NCBI GenBank assembly: GCA_934433135.1
Contig: CAKRZO010000032.1
Coordinates: 1-29,870 of the forward strand
Reading direction: 5' to 3'
DNA from: an uncultured Acetatifactor sp.
GTDB lineage: Bacteria; Bacillota; Clostridia; Lachnospirales; Lachnospiraceae
Length of the DNA stretch: 29,870 bases
Shown here: positions 6,793 to 14,775 of the stretch, piece by piece
Layout: each line of letters starts with the position of its first letter
How positions within the stretch are numbered: position 1 is the stretch's first letter
Notes under the pieces: generated by a model
Seen by the model: the letters and a program-made list of their open reading frames with translations, nothing else
Databases searched by the model: none
Told to the model about the DNA's origin: nothing
Translations under genes and position numbers: made by a program

Positions 6793-7113
6793 TTATGCTT
6801 CATATTTCTGATGAAAAGCGTCTTCTACATTCGTAGATTCTGCAGATTCTTCACCACTCTTAGAAGCATCTGCTTCTTTGTGGCTTTCTTCTTCCTTGGA
6901 AGCTTCGGCACCTTCTTTTTCTTTGGTCAGGGATACGTAGGTGCGGGATGTTTTTTCATCCTCATCGGTTTCTTCTTCAGCAGTATCCTCGTCTTCCTCA
7001 TCGTCTGTCAGTCTGCAGCTGATCAGATTCTTCTTCTCCAGAAAATAATATACACCGGCACAAACACCTGCTACGGCAGCCATACCTGCCAGAAATTTTG
7101 CAAATTTTTTCAT
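6793..7113 (-). CDS. small membrane-anchored acidic protein of unknown function
   Basis: The product starts MKKFAKFLAG at 7113, nine bases after AGGAG; an ATG at 7119 is possible but too close to that site. Its 106 residues consist of one N-terminal membrane segment (about residues 4 to 25, MAAVAGVCAGVYYFLE) and a long low-complexity tail rich in Glu, Asp, Ser and Lys (DDEEDEDTAEEETDEDE). The topology is a membrane anchor with a disordered, strongly acidic tail. Similar small proteins occur in Lachnospiraceae without known function. It has its own ribosome site and terminator, so it is a free-standing gene. Confidence 0.65.
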   Translation of the reverse strand: MKKFAKFLAGMAAVAGVCAGVYYFLEKKNLISCRLTDDEEDEDTAEEETDEDEKTSRTYVSLTKEKEGAEASKEEESHKEADASKSGEESAESTNVEDAFHQKYEA

Positions 7114-7259
7114 TATCATTGGCTCCTTTCCGAGACTTGAAAATATTGGTTGGTAGCTTTTATTCTAATACTATTTTGTAAAATTGAAAAGGGATTATGT
7201 ATAAAATTTATAAAAAATTTAAATAAAGAAATCAGTCTTGAAAAAGGCTCTTGAAAAAT

Positions 7260-7291
7260 GTCTCCTCTGCGACACTTCGTTGAGAGGCGAC
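7260..7291. other. imperfect hairpin in the gene-free stretch before the GH2 gene
   Basis: GTC-T-CCTCT (7260-7268) can pair with AGAGG-C-GAC (7283-7291), loop GCGACACTTCGTTG. No T tract follows. The rest of 7140-7260 and of 7493-7600 shows nothing recognisable. Confidence 0.25.
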
Positions 7292-7304
7292 CGGGGGAGT
7301 CCTG

Positions 7305-7367
7305 TTACCTGTTTTCCCGATACATAATCTGATAACGCTTAGGGGTCATATGCTGCTTGATTGTACT
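7305..7367 (-). pseudogene. AraC-type regulator, C-terminal relic
   Basis: The frame reads STIKQHMTPKRYQIMYRENR and then a stop. This matches the last residues of AraC-family regulators; the intact regulator at 10767-11591 ends KYHMTPKQYQILHK. Only the extreme C-terminus survives, joined at 7368 to a relic antitoxin start in the same frame, separated by one stop. A former regulator of the GH2 gene downstream may have been deleted here. Confidence 0.6.
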
Positions 7368-7492
7368 TCATAGATCATAAGGCGCATATAAATTTGCTGA
7401 TTTTGCAGCCATGTTTGGTGTCTCCTTACGTAAGCTGTATTTTAGCTATCTCTATTAGATGCAAATGTCCGTACAAAAGCAATGCTAAATTT
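7368..7492 (-). pseudogene. relic of a second RelB-type antitoxin: promoter, ribosome site and first codons
   Basis: Bases 7384-7492 align with 6432-6540, the 5' end and promoter of the intact antitoxin gene. The relic encodes MAAKSANLYA from the ATG at 7412, identical to the intact copy, then diverges and stops at 7368. GGAGA and the -35 TTGCTT are kept, the -10 has changed to TCTAAT. A transposition or recombination event must have duplicated at least this part of the module. Confidence 0.7.
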
Positions 7493-7611
7493 AAACAGTA
7501 TTCCCAAATTTAGATAATTTGGCACCGGAATTTTTTGGGGGGAGTGCAGACTGTGCTGAGGAACGCCCGGGTCTGACAACGATTATACAAAAACAATGCA
7601 ACACAGTTACA

Positions 7612-7641
7612 TTGTTAAATAAATTCTGTACATGATATAAT
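7612..7641 (+). promoter_or_regulatory. promoter of the GH2 gene
   Basis: TTGTTA (7612-7617), an 18-base spacer and TATAAT (7636-7641) lie 68 bases ahead of the GH2 start. A second TATAAT occurs at 7646-7651. The upstream region is AT-rich. Confidence 0.55.
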
Positions 7642-7709
7642 TCCTTATAATAGGTACAGCAAATAGATTACAAATTAAAAATGGCAAAGAGATAAATACG
7701 GGAGGAGAT

Positions 7710-10700
7710 ATGGAAAAGTACAATGATCTTTCACTCATATGTGAAAACAGAGAACCGCAAAGGGCATATTATATTCCTTTTTCCGGGGCAACAGAGGCAA
7801 TGTCCGGAAGGAAAGAATTGTCTGACAGGTATCAATTATTAAACGGAGAATGGAACTTTAAATATCTGGAATGTCCTCTGGATCTTCCGGAAGATATTGC
7901 AAAGCTTACCTTTGACAGCACAATTCCGGTTCCTTCCTGCTGGGAGTGTTATGGCTATGGGCAGATTCAATATATTGATGGTAATTATCCCTTTCAATAT
8001 GACCCGCCTTATACGCAATCTTTAAATCCGATTGGTGTTTATAGCCGCAGCTTTACGCTGAAAAATTTTTCCAGGATTTATCTTGTCTTTGAAGGGGTCA
8101 GCAGCTATTTCGAACTATATATAAACGGCAATTATGTAGGAATGAGCAGAGGCAGCCATTTTCAGGCAGAATTTGAGATCACAGAATTTGTAAAACAAGG
8201 AGAAAATATAGTTACAGCTGCAGTTTATACCTGGAATGCGGAAAGTTATCTGGAGGATCAGGATTTTTTCCGCTTTCATGGGATTTTCCGGGATGTATAC
8301 CTGTTAAACCGACCGAAGAACCATATCAGAGATATTTTTGTTCAAACACAAGTAGATGGGGCGGTTCGTCTGGAGACCACGTTTCAAGGAGAAAATCTGC
8401 CGCTTGAAGTTTCTTTGTACGCACCGGATGGTACCCGGCTGGCAAGGGCGGATAAGGTAGAAAATCCGTTGCTGTGGAATGCTGAGAATCCTATACTATA
8501 TGGTATTTTAGTTCATTGCGGAGAGGAATATATTTATAAAAGAATCGGTTTTCGCAGCGTCGCTGCATCTGCCGATGGCGAATTACTGATCAACGGAATA
8601 TCGGTAAAATTAAAAGGTGTGAACCGCCATGATTCTCATCCGCGGTATGGTTACTGTACCACAAGAGAAGATATGGAAAAAGATATTCTTTTGATGAAAG
8701 AGCATAATATAAATTGTGTGCGTACAGCTCATTATCCTAACCATCCGGAATTTGTTGAGTTGTGTGACCGGTACGGATTGTACGTGATCGAGGAATGTGA
8801 TCTGGAGACCCATGGTGTTGAATATGCCCTTGGTTTCTGCTCAAAGCAGTCGATCAAGGAGATGGCTTCAAACAAGGAGTGGCTTCCCTCTTATCTGGAT
8901 CGGATGAAACGAATGGTGGAACGGGACAAAAATGCCTGCAGTATTATTATCTGGTCTCTGGGTAATGAGGGGCAGTTCGGCGATAATTTTGTAGAAATGT
9001 CCAAATGGACAAAACAACGCGATCCATCTAGATTAATTCATTATGAAAGAACGGCATTTCCCAACAAAGCATACGGAGCAGACCAGATGCCGATCCATCC
9101 GTGCGTGGATATGATCAGTCGAATGTACACTTCGTTGGAAAATTTGGAGATTCAGGGACAGCTTACTGTAGATAAGCGGCCGTATTTTCTCGCAGAGTAC
9201 GCTCATTCTATGGGCTTAGGACCGGGAGAATTAAAGGATTACTGGGATTTGATCTACAAATATAAGAGGTTGATCGGAGGATGCGTCTGGGAATGGTGCG
9301 ATCATGCTGTGGAAAAGAAGCTTCCCAATGGGAAAATCGGTTATTTATACGGCGGAGACCACGGAGAATTTCCCCATGACGGTAACTTCTGCTGTGACGG
9401 TTTGGTTTTCCCGGACAGAACACCGTCTACCGGTCTGCTGGAATATAAAAAGGTAATTGAACCATGGACAGTGGAGTGTTTAGATGCTTCCGCCGGAATC
9501 TTTAAAGTGACGAATCGATACGATTTTACGGATTTTAAAGAAATGTTTTTCCGATATCGAATCGTAATCGATGCAAGAAAAGGAGAGTGGAAAGAATTTT
9601 CCATGGAATTGGCGCCTCACTGTAGCAGCACCCTTTATCTTACCTACGAGTTGCCGGAAGCTGCTTATGACGGTGCATTTCTGGAAATGATTATGAGTGC
9701 TGAAAAAACAGCAGATATAATTGAGGAAGACTTTGATGCTAACGTGATTGCATGGTCGCAGTTTGTGCTTCCTGTTCAACGCTTGCCGCGGAAGCAAACA
9801 ATTTCCGGCAGAATGTTTGTAAAAGAAAAAGGGAAACGTTATCTGGAAATAGGAAGTGGAGAAAATTGTTGTAGAGTGGATCTGGCAAATGGTATGCTTG
9901 TGTCTTTGCAAAAGAATAAAAAGGAACAGTTAAAGCGGGCATGTGACCTGATAATGTGGCGTGCACTGACGGATAATGATGCTTTCTGCAAAGATACCTG
10001 GGTAAAGGACCATCTTCACAAAACCTATTTTAGGCCTTACGGTTATCGAATTAGGAAGGAAGAAGAGCAAATTATACTTACTTTTCATGGTATGCTTGGA
10101 GCGAACAGCAGAGTGCCTGTTTATGCAGTTACCATTACCTACACTTTTACGGCGGAGGCGGTTTGTGTTTCAATTGATGCCGTAAAAAATAATCGTTTGC
10201 GGGCTATAAATTGTTCTGATGGGGAAAAAGCAGATGAGGATTCCAATTTGAAGACGGAAATTCTCGAAATTCCGAGATTTGGAATGCGTTTTGCATTGAA
10301 TCCGGAAATGGAATCGCTGGAGTACTTTGGAAAGGGAAAGCGTGAATGTTATATTGATTATCAACAGCATGCAAGAATGGGTACATTTAAAAGCACGGTA
10401 ACTCAGGAGTACGAGCCATATATCCGTCCCCAGGAATGCGGCAATCATATTAAGACGAAATGGCTCAGATTGAACTCAGAGACAGGGGAAAACCTTGTTT
10501 TTCGTACAGAGAAAGAGTTTGAGTTTTCCACACTCCATTACACAGTAGAGGAGCTTGATTGTAAAAACCATGCTTTTGAACTGGAACAATCGGGGACTAC
10601 GGAGGTGTTGATCTGCTATAAAAACAGAGGGATTGGCTCCCGTAGTTGCGGACCGGCTTTAAGTGAAAAGTACCAGATACGGGATAAGGAAATTCATTTC

Positions 10701-10721
10701 CGTTTTTTCATTGAAATGTAA
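7710..10721 (+). CDS. lacZ: GH2 beta-galactosidase, LacZ type
   Basis: A 1003-residue enzyme starting after GGGAGGAG. It hydrolyses terminal beta-galactosides; the length fits the five-domain LacZ class. Order: sugar-binding jelly roll (about 45 to 205), Ig-like domain, TIM barrel (about 290 to 590), then C-terminal beta domains ending in a Bgal_small_N-like region. Active-site motifs are clear: NRHDSHPRYG, RTAHYPNHPEFVELCDRYGLY, SLGNEG with acid/base E420, and FLAEYAHSMG with nucleophile E496. No signal peptide, so it acts in the cytoplasm on imported sugars. It has its own promoter, and a terminator shared with the convergent AraC gene. Another beta-glycoside specificity within GH2 cannot be excluded, but the LacZ-type motifs make galactose the best guess. 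Confidence 0.92.
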   Translation: MEKYNDLSLICENREPQRAYYIPFSGATEAMSGRKELSDRYQLLNGEWNFKYLECPLDLPEDIAKLTFDSTIPVPSCWECYGYGQIQYIDGNYPFQYDPPYTQSLNPIGVYSRSFTLKNFSRIYLVFEGVSSYFELYINGNYVGMSRGSHFQAEFEITEFVKQGENIVTAAVYTWNAESYLEDQDFFRFHGIFRDVYLLNRPKNHIRDIFVQTQVDGAVRLETTFQGENLPLEVSLYAPDGTRLARADKVENPLLWNAENPILYGILVHCGEEYIYKRIGFRSVAASADGELLINGISVKLKGVNRHDSHPRYGYCTTREDMEKDILLMKEHNINCVRTAHYPNHPEFVELCDRYGLYVIEECDLETHGVEYALGFCSKQSIKEMASNKEWLPSYLDRMKRMVERDKNACSIIIWSLGNEGQFGDNFVEMSKWTKQRDPSRLIHYERTAFPNKAYGADQMPIHPCVDMISRMYTSLENLEIQGQLTVDKRPYFLAEYAHSMGLGPGELKDYWDLIYKYKRLIGGCVWEWCDHAVEKKLPNGKIGYLYGGDHGEFPHDGNFCCDGLVFPDRTPSTGLLEYKKVIEPWTVECLDASAGIFKVTNRYDFTDFKEMFFRYRIVIDARKGEWKEFSMELAPHCSSTLYLTYELPEAAYDGAFLEMIMSAEKTADIIEEDFDANVIAWSQFVLPVQRLPRKQTISGRMFVKEKGKRYLEIGSGENCCRVDLANGMLVSLQKNKKEQLKRACDLIMWRALTDNDAFCKDTWVKDHLHKTYFRPYGYRIRKEEEQIILTFHGMLGANSRVPVYAVTITYTFTAEAVCVSIDAVKNNRLRAINCSDGEKADEDSNLKTEILEIPRFGMRFALNPEMESLEYFGKGKRECYIDYQQHARMGTFKSTVTQEYEPYIRPQECGNHIKTKWLRLNSETGENLVFRTEKEFEFSTLHYTVEELDCKNHAFELEQSGTTEVLICYKNRGIGSRSCGPALSEKYQIRDKEIHFRFFIEM

Positions 10722-10723
10722 AA

Positions 10724-10764
10724 AAAATTGCCACCTTTCGAGCGTTCGTTAAGTGGCAATTTTC
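10724..10764. terminator. bidirectional terminator between GH2 and AraC genes
   Basis: Stem AATTGCCAC/GTGGCAATT with A-rich left and T-rich right flanks; the loop contains a small CGA/TCG stem. It serves both convergent genes. Confidence 0.8.
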
Positions 10765-10766
10765 TT

Positions 10767-11591
10767 TTATTTATGCAGAATTTGGTACTGCTTAGGGGTC
10801 ATATGGTACTTGGCTGAAAAAACTTTGTAAAAATGCGCAGTATCATGGAAACCGACGGAAAGAGCGATTTCCTGAATGGAAAGAGTGCTCTCTTCAAGCA
10901 GTTTCGTTGCCATGAGAAGGCGGTATTCATATAAATAACGTGACGGTGACAAACCGGTATGACGCATAAAAATTTTGTACAAGTAGGAACGCTCGATTCC
11001 GATGTAGGAGGCGATGGATTGGACGGTAACATTATAGGGATAATTTGTTTCAATATAATCACAGGCTCTTTTCAGGTAATCTTCGGGTGATTGACTTTGC
11101 GGTGATAGAATCGTTGCATTTCTGACCAGATGACTCATAACCAACAAAAAATATCCTGCCACATCGTATCCCTGAGCCTCATAGGATTTGCTTGCTTCAT
11201 GCATAGCATACAGGTTCGACAACGTTTTCTCATCTGTAGGAAAAGAAAAAAGGACATGATCGATATCCAGTCCTGCTTTGCGAACCAGTGAATCATCGTC
11301 AACACCGCAGAAAGTGGCATAAATATATTTCCAGGGGGAGTGCATGTCGGCAGTGTAGCAGTTGGAAATTCCGGGAAAAATCATGAATCCCTGTCCCGGT
11401 TCGACGGTATAAGTTTTGCCATTTACGGTATAAGTTCCCTTTCCTTCCAGAACAAAATGCGCAGAATAATGATTGTAGGTACGATAGGCGCAGTGATGAC
11501 CTGCCTGGCAGGCAGTAATACCGCATTGAATAACGGCAATGCTCTGGTTGGGCTGCTTTTCAAGGTTATGAAAGTCTATATTGACACTCAT
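10767..11591 (-). CDS. AraC-family transcription regulator with N-terminal cupin
   Basis: The start is taken at the ATG at 11591 (MSVNIDFHNLE), which follows AGGAGG; the longer frame begins with a GTG at 11675 without ribosome site and inside the leader. The 274-residue protein has a sugar-sensing cupin (HFVLEGKGTYTVNGK, EPGQGFMIFPG) and a C-terminal double helix-turn-helix (YLKRACDYIETNY to the end, with SIQEIALSVGFHDTAHFYKVF and MTPKQYQI). Such proteins activate glycoside genes on binding a sugar. It is divergent from the EamA-type transporter operon and convergent with the GH2 gene, so both are likely targets. Confidence 0.88.
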   Translation of the reverse strand: MSVNIDFHNLEKQPNQSIAVIQCGITACQAGHHCAYRTYNHYSAHFVLEGKGTYTVNGKTYTVEPGQGFMIFPGISNCYTADMHSPWKYIYATFCGVDDDSLVRKAGLDIDHVLFSFPTDEKTLSNLYAMHEASKSYEAQGYDVAGYFLLVMSHLVRNATILSPQSQSPEDYLKRACDYIETNYPYNVTVQSIASYIGIERSYLYKIFMRHTGLSPSRYLYEYRLLMATKLLEESTLSIQEIALSVGFHDTAHFYKVFSAKYHMTPKQYQILHK

Positions 11592-11660
11592 AGGATATAC
11601 TACCTCCTGTTTGCTCCGGATTTTGCTGGGGTAAGCGATTTCATTTGAAAGTATTATATC

Positions 11661-11675
11661 GTGAGCATAGCTCAC
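11661..11675. promoter_or_regulatory. inverted repeat in the AraC leader
   Basis: GTGAGC-ATA-GCTCAC is a perfect 6-bp inverted repeat about 20 bases downstream of the AraC -10. It could be an operator or a leader hairpin. Confidence 0.35.
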
Positions 11676-11693
11676 TCTGGTTCTCTTGCGCTC

Positions 11694-11723
11694 ATTATAT
11701 CATGTATGGAAGCGGCTTGTAAA
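11694..11723 (-). promoter_or_regulatory. promoter of the AraC gene
   Basis: On the minus strand TTTACA (11723-11718), 18 bases, TATAAT (11699-11694). It leaves a leader of roughly 95 bases before the ATG at 11591. Confidence 0.6.
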
Positions 11724-11759
11724 TTCATATTGTCCGAAAAAATAAAATTGGAAACATTG

Positions 11760-11815
11760 GTACAACTTTTGTACAACTTACATACGTAAAAAAAGACAGC
11801 TGATTATGCTATACT
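11760..11815 (+). promoter_or_regulatory. operator-like direct repeats and promoter of the EamA operon
   Basis: GTACAAC occurs twice, at 11760-11766 and 11771-11777, eleven bases apart, the same DNA face. Ten bases further is the position of a very weak -35, then an extended -10 TGCTATACT (11807-11815). Direct half-sites just upstream of a poor -35 fit activation by an AraC protein, and the AraC gene is divergent. This is inference from layout. Confidence 0.5.
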
Positions 11816-11838
11816 GAAACGGAAAGGAGAGATGAAAA

Positions 11839-12732
11839 ATGAGTTATGCAGCAATGGCACTTTCCATTCTGTTGTCCGTGATCAATGCCTGCCTTTTGCG
11901 CAAATACAATGATGCGGGCAAAAAAGGATTGAATGTCTATTTGTTTAACGCCGGAATAAGCGGGGTATGGATTGTAATCCTTCTTGTGCTCCTGATAGTT
12001 TCCGATAACACCTGGAATCCGCTGGCTGTCTTTTACGGGGTGCTTTACGGGGTTGTCCTGTTTGCTTTTTTGCTGTTTAAGACGCTGTCCATGGCAAACG
12101 GCCCGATTTCATTAAGCACTTTAATCGGCAGTTGTGCTTTTTTGATCGCCACCGCTTTCGGAGTCCTGTATTGCAAGGAATCCGTCAGACCGGTACAGAT
12201 AATCGGCATGATCCTGCTGATGCTGTCACTGGTTCTTTGTGTGAATCCGAAAAAGAGCAAGGAGAAGTTGTCCCCAAAATGGATGCTGTATTGCCTCGGC
12301 TTTTTCCTGGCCGGAGGTTTTGTCGGTATTATTTATAAACTGTTCGGTCGATCATCGGCAGGCAACGAGAAGGAGGTGATGATGTTAACAGCTGCCGTTA
12401 CGGCAATGCTGCTCTTCCTGATTTTCGGAATGCTGCTTTCCCGGAAAAGCGGCGGACGAATCCTGCCGGATCGAAAAAGTCTGCTTTTTATACTGCTAAG
12501 CGGTATGGCAAGCTGCGGTTACATAAGGATGAATTTAAGTTTATCCAACCTGATTCCCAGTGTCGTCTTTTTCCCGGTAAGCAATGGCGGTATGGTGATT
12601 TTATCTACGATTGCAGCCAGGCTGATTTATCAGGAAAAACTTACCGCAAGGCAGCTTTGGGGAATTGCCTGCGGATGTATTGCAGTGATTTTAGTGGGTT
12701 GCGGTGATTACCTGCTTGGTTTCCTGTTCTGA
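11839..12732 (+). CDS. EamA/DMT-superfamily transporter
   Basis: The 297-residue protein starts after AAGGAGA. It is almost wholly hydrophobic, with about ten membrane helices in two five-helix halves; the end of each half shows the EamA pattern (GPISLSTLIGSCAFLIATAFGVL and then SVVFFPVSNGGMVILSTIAA, shortened here to the landmarks GPISLST and PVSNGGMVILST). LYCKESVRPVQIIGMILL and IYQEKLTARQLWGI are the conserved E-x-(L/V)...Q..G..L loops. Members move metabolites such as sugars, nucleotide sugars or amino acids. First gene of an operon with the Gfo/Idh-like and GNAT genes (gap of 65 bases), so it probably imports their substrate. Confidence 0.82.
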   Translation: MSYAAMALSILLSVINACLLRKYNDAGKKGLNVYLFNAGISGVWIVILLVLLIVSDNTWNPLAVFYGVLYGVVLFAFLLFKTLSMANGPISLSTLIGSCAFLIATAFGVLYCKESVRPVQIIGMILLMLSLVLCVNPKKSKEKLSPKWMLYCLGFFLAGGFVGIIYKLFGRSSAGNEKEVMMLTAAVTAMLLFLIFGMLLSRKSGGRILPDRKSLLFILLSGMASCGYIRMNLSLSNLIPSVVFFPVSNGGMVILSTIAARLIYQEKLTARQLWGIACGCIAVILVGCGDYLLGFLF

Positions 12733-12797
12733 TAAAAAGGGATAGAAACGCAGGGAATGACCAATGTAATAAGTTTGTTTTAAAGGAGAGAATTAAA

Positions 12798-14063
12798 ATG
12801 AAAAAAGAAAAAATCAGAATGTGTTTTATAGGCTGCGGTCAGTTTTGCCGTGGTTTTGTGCCGGTATTTAAGAACCATCCGGCTGTGGAGTATGTTGCCG
12901 TTTGCGATAAATTTCCGGAGCGTTCCCAAGAATTTGCACAGACATTCGGGGCGGACCGCATCTTCGATTCCTTTGAAGAGGCGGTGGAATCCGATGAAAT
13001 TAACACCATTGCCATTTTTTCCCAAAGAGATACCCATGGATATATGGCTATTGAAGCCTTAAAACACGGAAAAAATGTATACAGTGCGGTTCCCATGGCA
13101 CTGAAAGTGGAAGATATTCAGGAGATCGTGCGCCTTGTAAAAGAAACCGGACTGACCTATATGATGGGAGAAACCGGCATTTATCGTCCGGCATCTATTT
13201 TCTGCCGGAGAAAATATGCAACCGGTGAAATGGGGGATCTGGTATATGCGGAAGCACAATACAACCATGATATGAAGAGACTTTACGATGTCTTCAAGTA
13301 TACGGAAGGTGAGAATTGGAAGAAGATGGCAGGAATTCCGCCCTTCTTTTACCCGACACACTCTACGTCCATGGTTCTGTCTGCCGCCAAAGCGCATGCC
13401 GTAAAGGTTGCAGCCTTCGGTTATCGGGACAAAGTGGATCCGGATATTTTCGGTGAAAAAATGAATTACTGGGATAATCCTTTTTCCAATTCCTCCATGC
13501 TGTTAAAACTCAGCAACGATGCCATTGTAAGAATCAGTGAAAACAGAAGAATTGCCTGGCACTTCCCGGAAACCTACATCAGCAACTTCCATGGCACCAA
13601 AGCTTCTTATGAATGTTCCCTGCTGCAGCATTCTTATGTAAAAATGGATGAGAAAGGACGTGTGGACTTTGAAGACGTCAGTGATCTTTTAAATTCCATG
13701 GAAAGCACCAGGCATAAAAATGAGCAGGATTATTTGAAGAGAGCGGTAAACGGCGAATGGCAGAATACGGAAGCGCCGATTCAGATGGTAAAAAGACTTC
13801 CCAAAGAGCTGGAGGGACTGGTTACCGGACATGCAGGTTCCCACAAATTCATGGTGGATGATTTCTGCCAGGCCTATGCAACCGGCAAGCTTTCGCCTAC
13901 AAATGCATGGCAGGCGGCAAGGTATAATATTCCGGGTCTGATTGCACATCAGAGCGCATTAAACGGAGGAGTTACCATGGACATTCCGGACTGCGGAGAT
14001 GTGCCTGCCGGATATGAAGTACTGTCCCCTGACAGAGAAGTAAATGAGGAGGATTACCACTGA
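12798..14063 (+). CDS. Gfo/Idh/MocA-family protein with altered EKP motif
   Basis: The 421-residue protein starts after AAGGAGA. It has an N-terminal Rossmann fold (IRMCFIGCGQFCRGF; AVCDKFPERSQEFA) and a C-terminal alpha/beta domain containing GEMGDLVYAEAQYNHDM. Family members are NAD(P)-dependent dehydrogenases of sugars, inositols and their derivatives. Where most have EKP with a catalytic lysine, this one reads VYSAVPMALKVEDI, so the lysine is absent; it may use another residue or catalyse a different step. Its stop codon overlaps the start of the GNAT gene, showing coupling. No signal peptide. Confidence 0.85.
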   Translation: MKKEKIRMCFIGCGQFCRGFVPVFKNHPAVEYVAVCDKFPERSQEFAQTFGADRIFDSFEEAVESDEINTIAIFSQRDTHGYMAIEALKHGKNVYSAVPMALKVEDIQEIVRLVKETGLTYMMGETGIYRPASIFCRRKYATGEMGDLVYAEAQYNHDMKRLYDVFKYTEGENWKKMAGIPPFFYPTHSTSMVLSAAKAHAVKVAAFGYRDKVDPDIFGEKMNYWDNPFSNSSMLLKLSNDAIVRISENRRIAWHFPETYISNFHGTKASYECSLLQHSYVKMDEKGRVDFEDVSDLLNSMESTRHKNEQDYLKRAVNGEWQNTEAPIQMVKRLPKELEGLVTGHAGSHKFMVDDFCQAYATGKLSPTNAWQAARYNIPGLIAHQSALNGGVTMDIPDCGDVPAGYEVLSPDREVNEEDYH

Positions 14064-14587
14064 TGGAGAAATTACCGCAGCTTTTTATGAGACATCCGGA
14101 TCTTCGTATTCTGCCTCCCTTTGCCCTGCCCCACGGATGGGCGCTTCACAATCATATGGACGGAATGGAAGAAAGCTGGGAGAATCTGATTGAAAGAGCC
14201 TTCGGAAGCTGCTTTTCCTTCGAAAACTTTATTGTCAACGGCGGCGGTTATAAACCGGAATATGTACTTTATCTCAGCAAGGACGGAAAAGAGATTGCTA
14301 CAACCACTGCCGTGGAAAAAGAAAGCTTTCCCGGAGAAGGGTGGCTGCGCATGGTAGCCAGTGATCCGGAAGTAAGAGGGCAGGGAGCGGGACGGTTGAT
14401 TGTATTGGCTGCCCTGCATTCCCTGGCAAGCAGAGGATATAAAACGGCCGTTCTTTCCACGGATGATGAAAGAATCCCGGCGATCAACCTGTACTACAGC
14501 CTGGGATTTCGACCGATTTATACCCACGAAAGCCATAAGGAACGATGGGAAAAGTTGTTTCCCAAAATAAAACAGATATCGGAATAA
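14063..14587 (+). CDS. GNAT-family N-acetyltransferase
   Basis: The 174-residue protein starts at an ATG that overlaps the preceding stop (CTGATGG), with GAGGAGG fourteen bases upstream. The acetyl-CoA motif VRGQGAGR lies at residues 104-111, followed by the helix LIVLAALHSLASRGYKTAVL and the motif B segment AINLYYSLGFRPIYTH. The family acetylates amines with acetyl-CoA. The first 60 residues are unlike common GNAT proteins and may recognise the substrate. Its coupling to the Gfo/Idh-like gene suggests a modified or amino sugar as substrate; this is inference. Confidence 0.82.
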   Translation: MEKLPQLFMRHPDLRILPPFALPHGWALHNHMDGMEESWENLIERAFGSCFSFENFIVNGGGYKPEYVLYLSKDGKEIATTTAVEKESFPGEGWLRMVASDPEVRGQGAGRLIVLAALHSLASRGYKTAVLSTDDERIPAINLYYSLGFRPIYTHESHKERWEKLFPKIKQISE

Positions 14588-14610
14588 ATGGTTTGTGAAA
14601 ACAAACTGTA

Positions 14611-14687
14611 AAAAAGGACAATGACAGTGCATAAATCCCCAAAAGTACTGGTATTTACGGGATTTACGCGTGGCATTGTCCTTTTTT
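14611..14687 (+). terminator. long hairpin terminator of the EamA-Gfo-GNAT operon
   Basis: AAAAAGGACAATG (14611-14623) pairs with CATTGTCCTTTTT (14674-14686); an inner stem ATAAATCCC/GGGATTTAC extends it. A T tract ends it. Confidence 0.85.
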
Positions 14688-14692
14688 GCGAA

Positions 14693-14721
14693 TTGAAGAG
14701 AGAACAGAAAAACAATATACT
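14693..14721 (+). promoter_or_regulatory. promoter of the surface-protein genes
   Basis: TTGAAG (14693-14698), 17 bases, TATACT (14716-14721), immediately after the terminator and 55 bases before the start at 14776. Confidence 0.6.
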
Positions 14722-14775
14722 GGAAGGGCAAATTACCAAACTATATTAAATTTTTTAGGAGGGAAGAGAAGGAAA

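Noticed and set aside
6655..7140. 161-residue frame on the plus strand
   Set aside because: Only its first codons after 6673 are DUF3800; the rest is antisense to a terminator and to the acidic membrane protein gene, rich in Phe as expected for the complement of Glu/Lys codons.
11675..11675. GTG start for the AraC regulator
   Set aside because: No ribosome site and it lies close to the promoter; the ATG at 11591 has AGGAGG.
14072..14731. 219-residue frame on the minus strand over the GNAT gene
   Set aside because: It overlaps a clear GNAT gene and a terminator, with a composition typical of a reverse-frame shadow.
14686..14775. Longer N-terminus for the giant surface protein
   Set aside because: It would run through the promoter and has no ribosome site, and it would bury the signal peptide; the start at 14776 fits.
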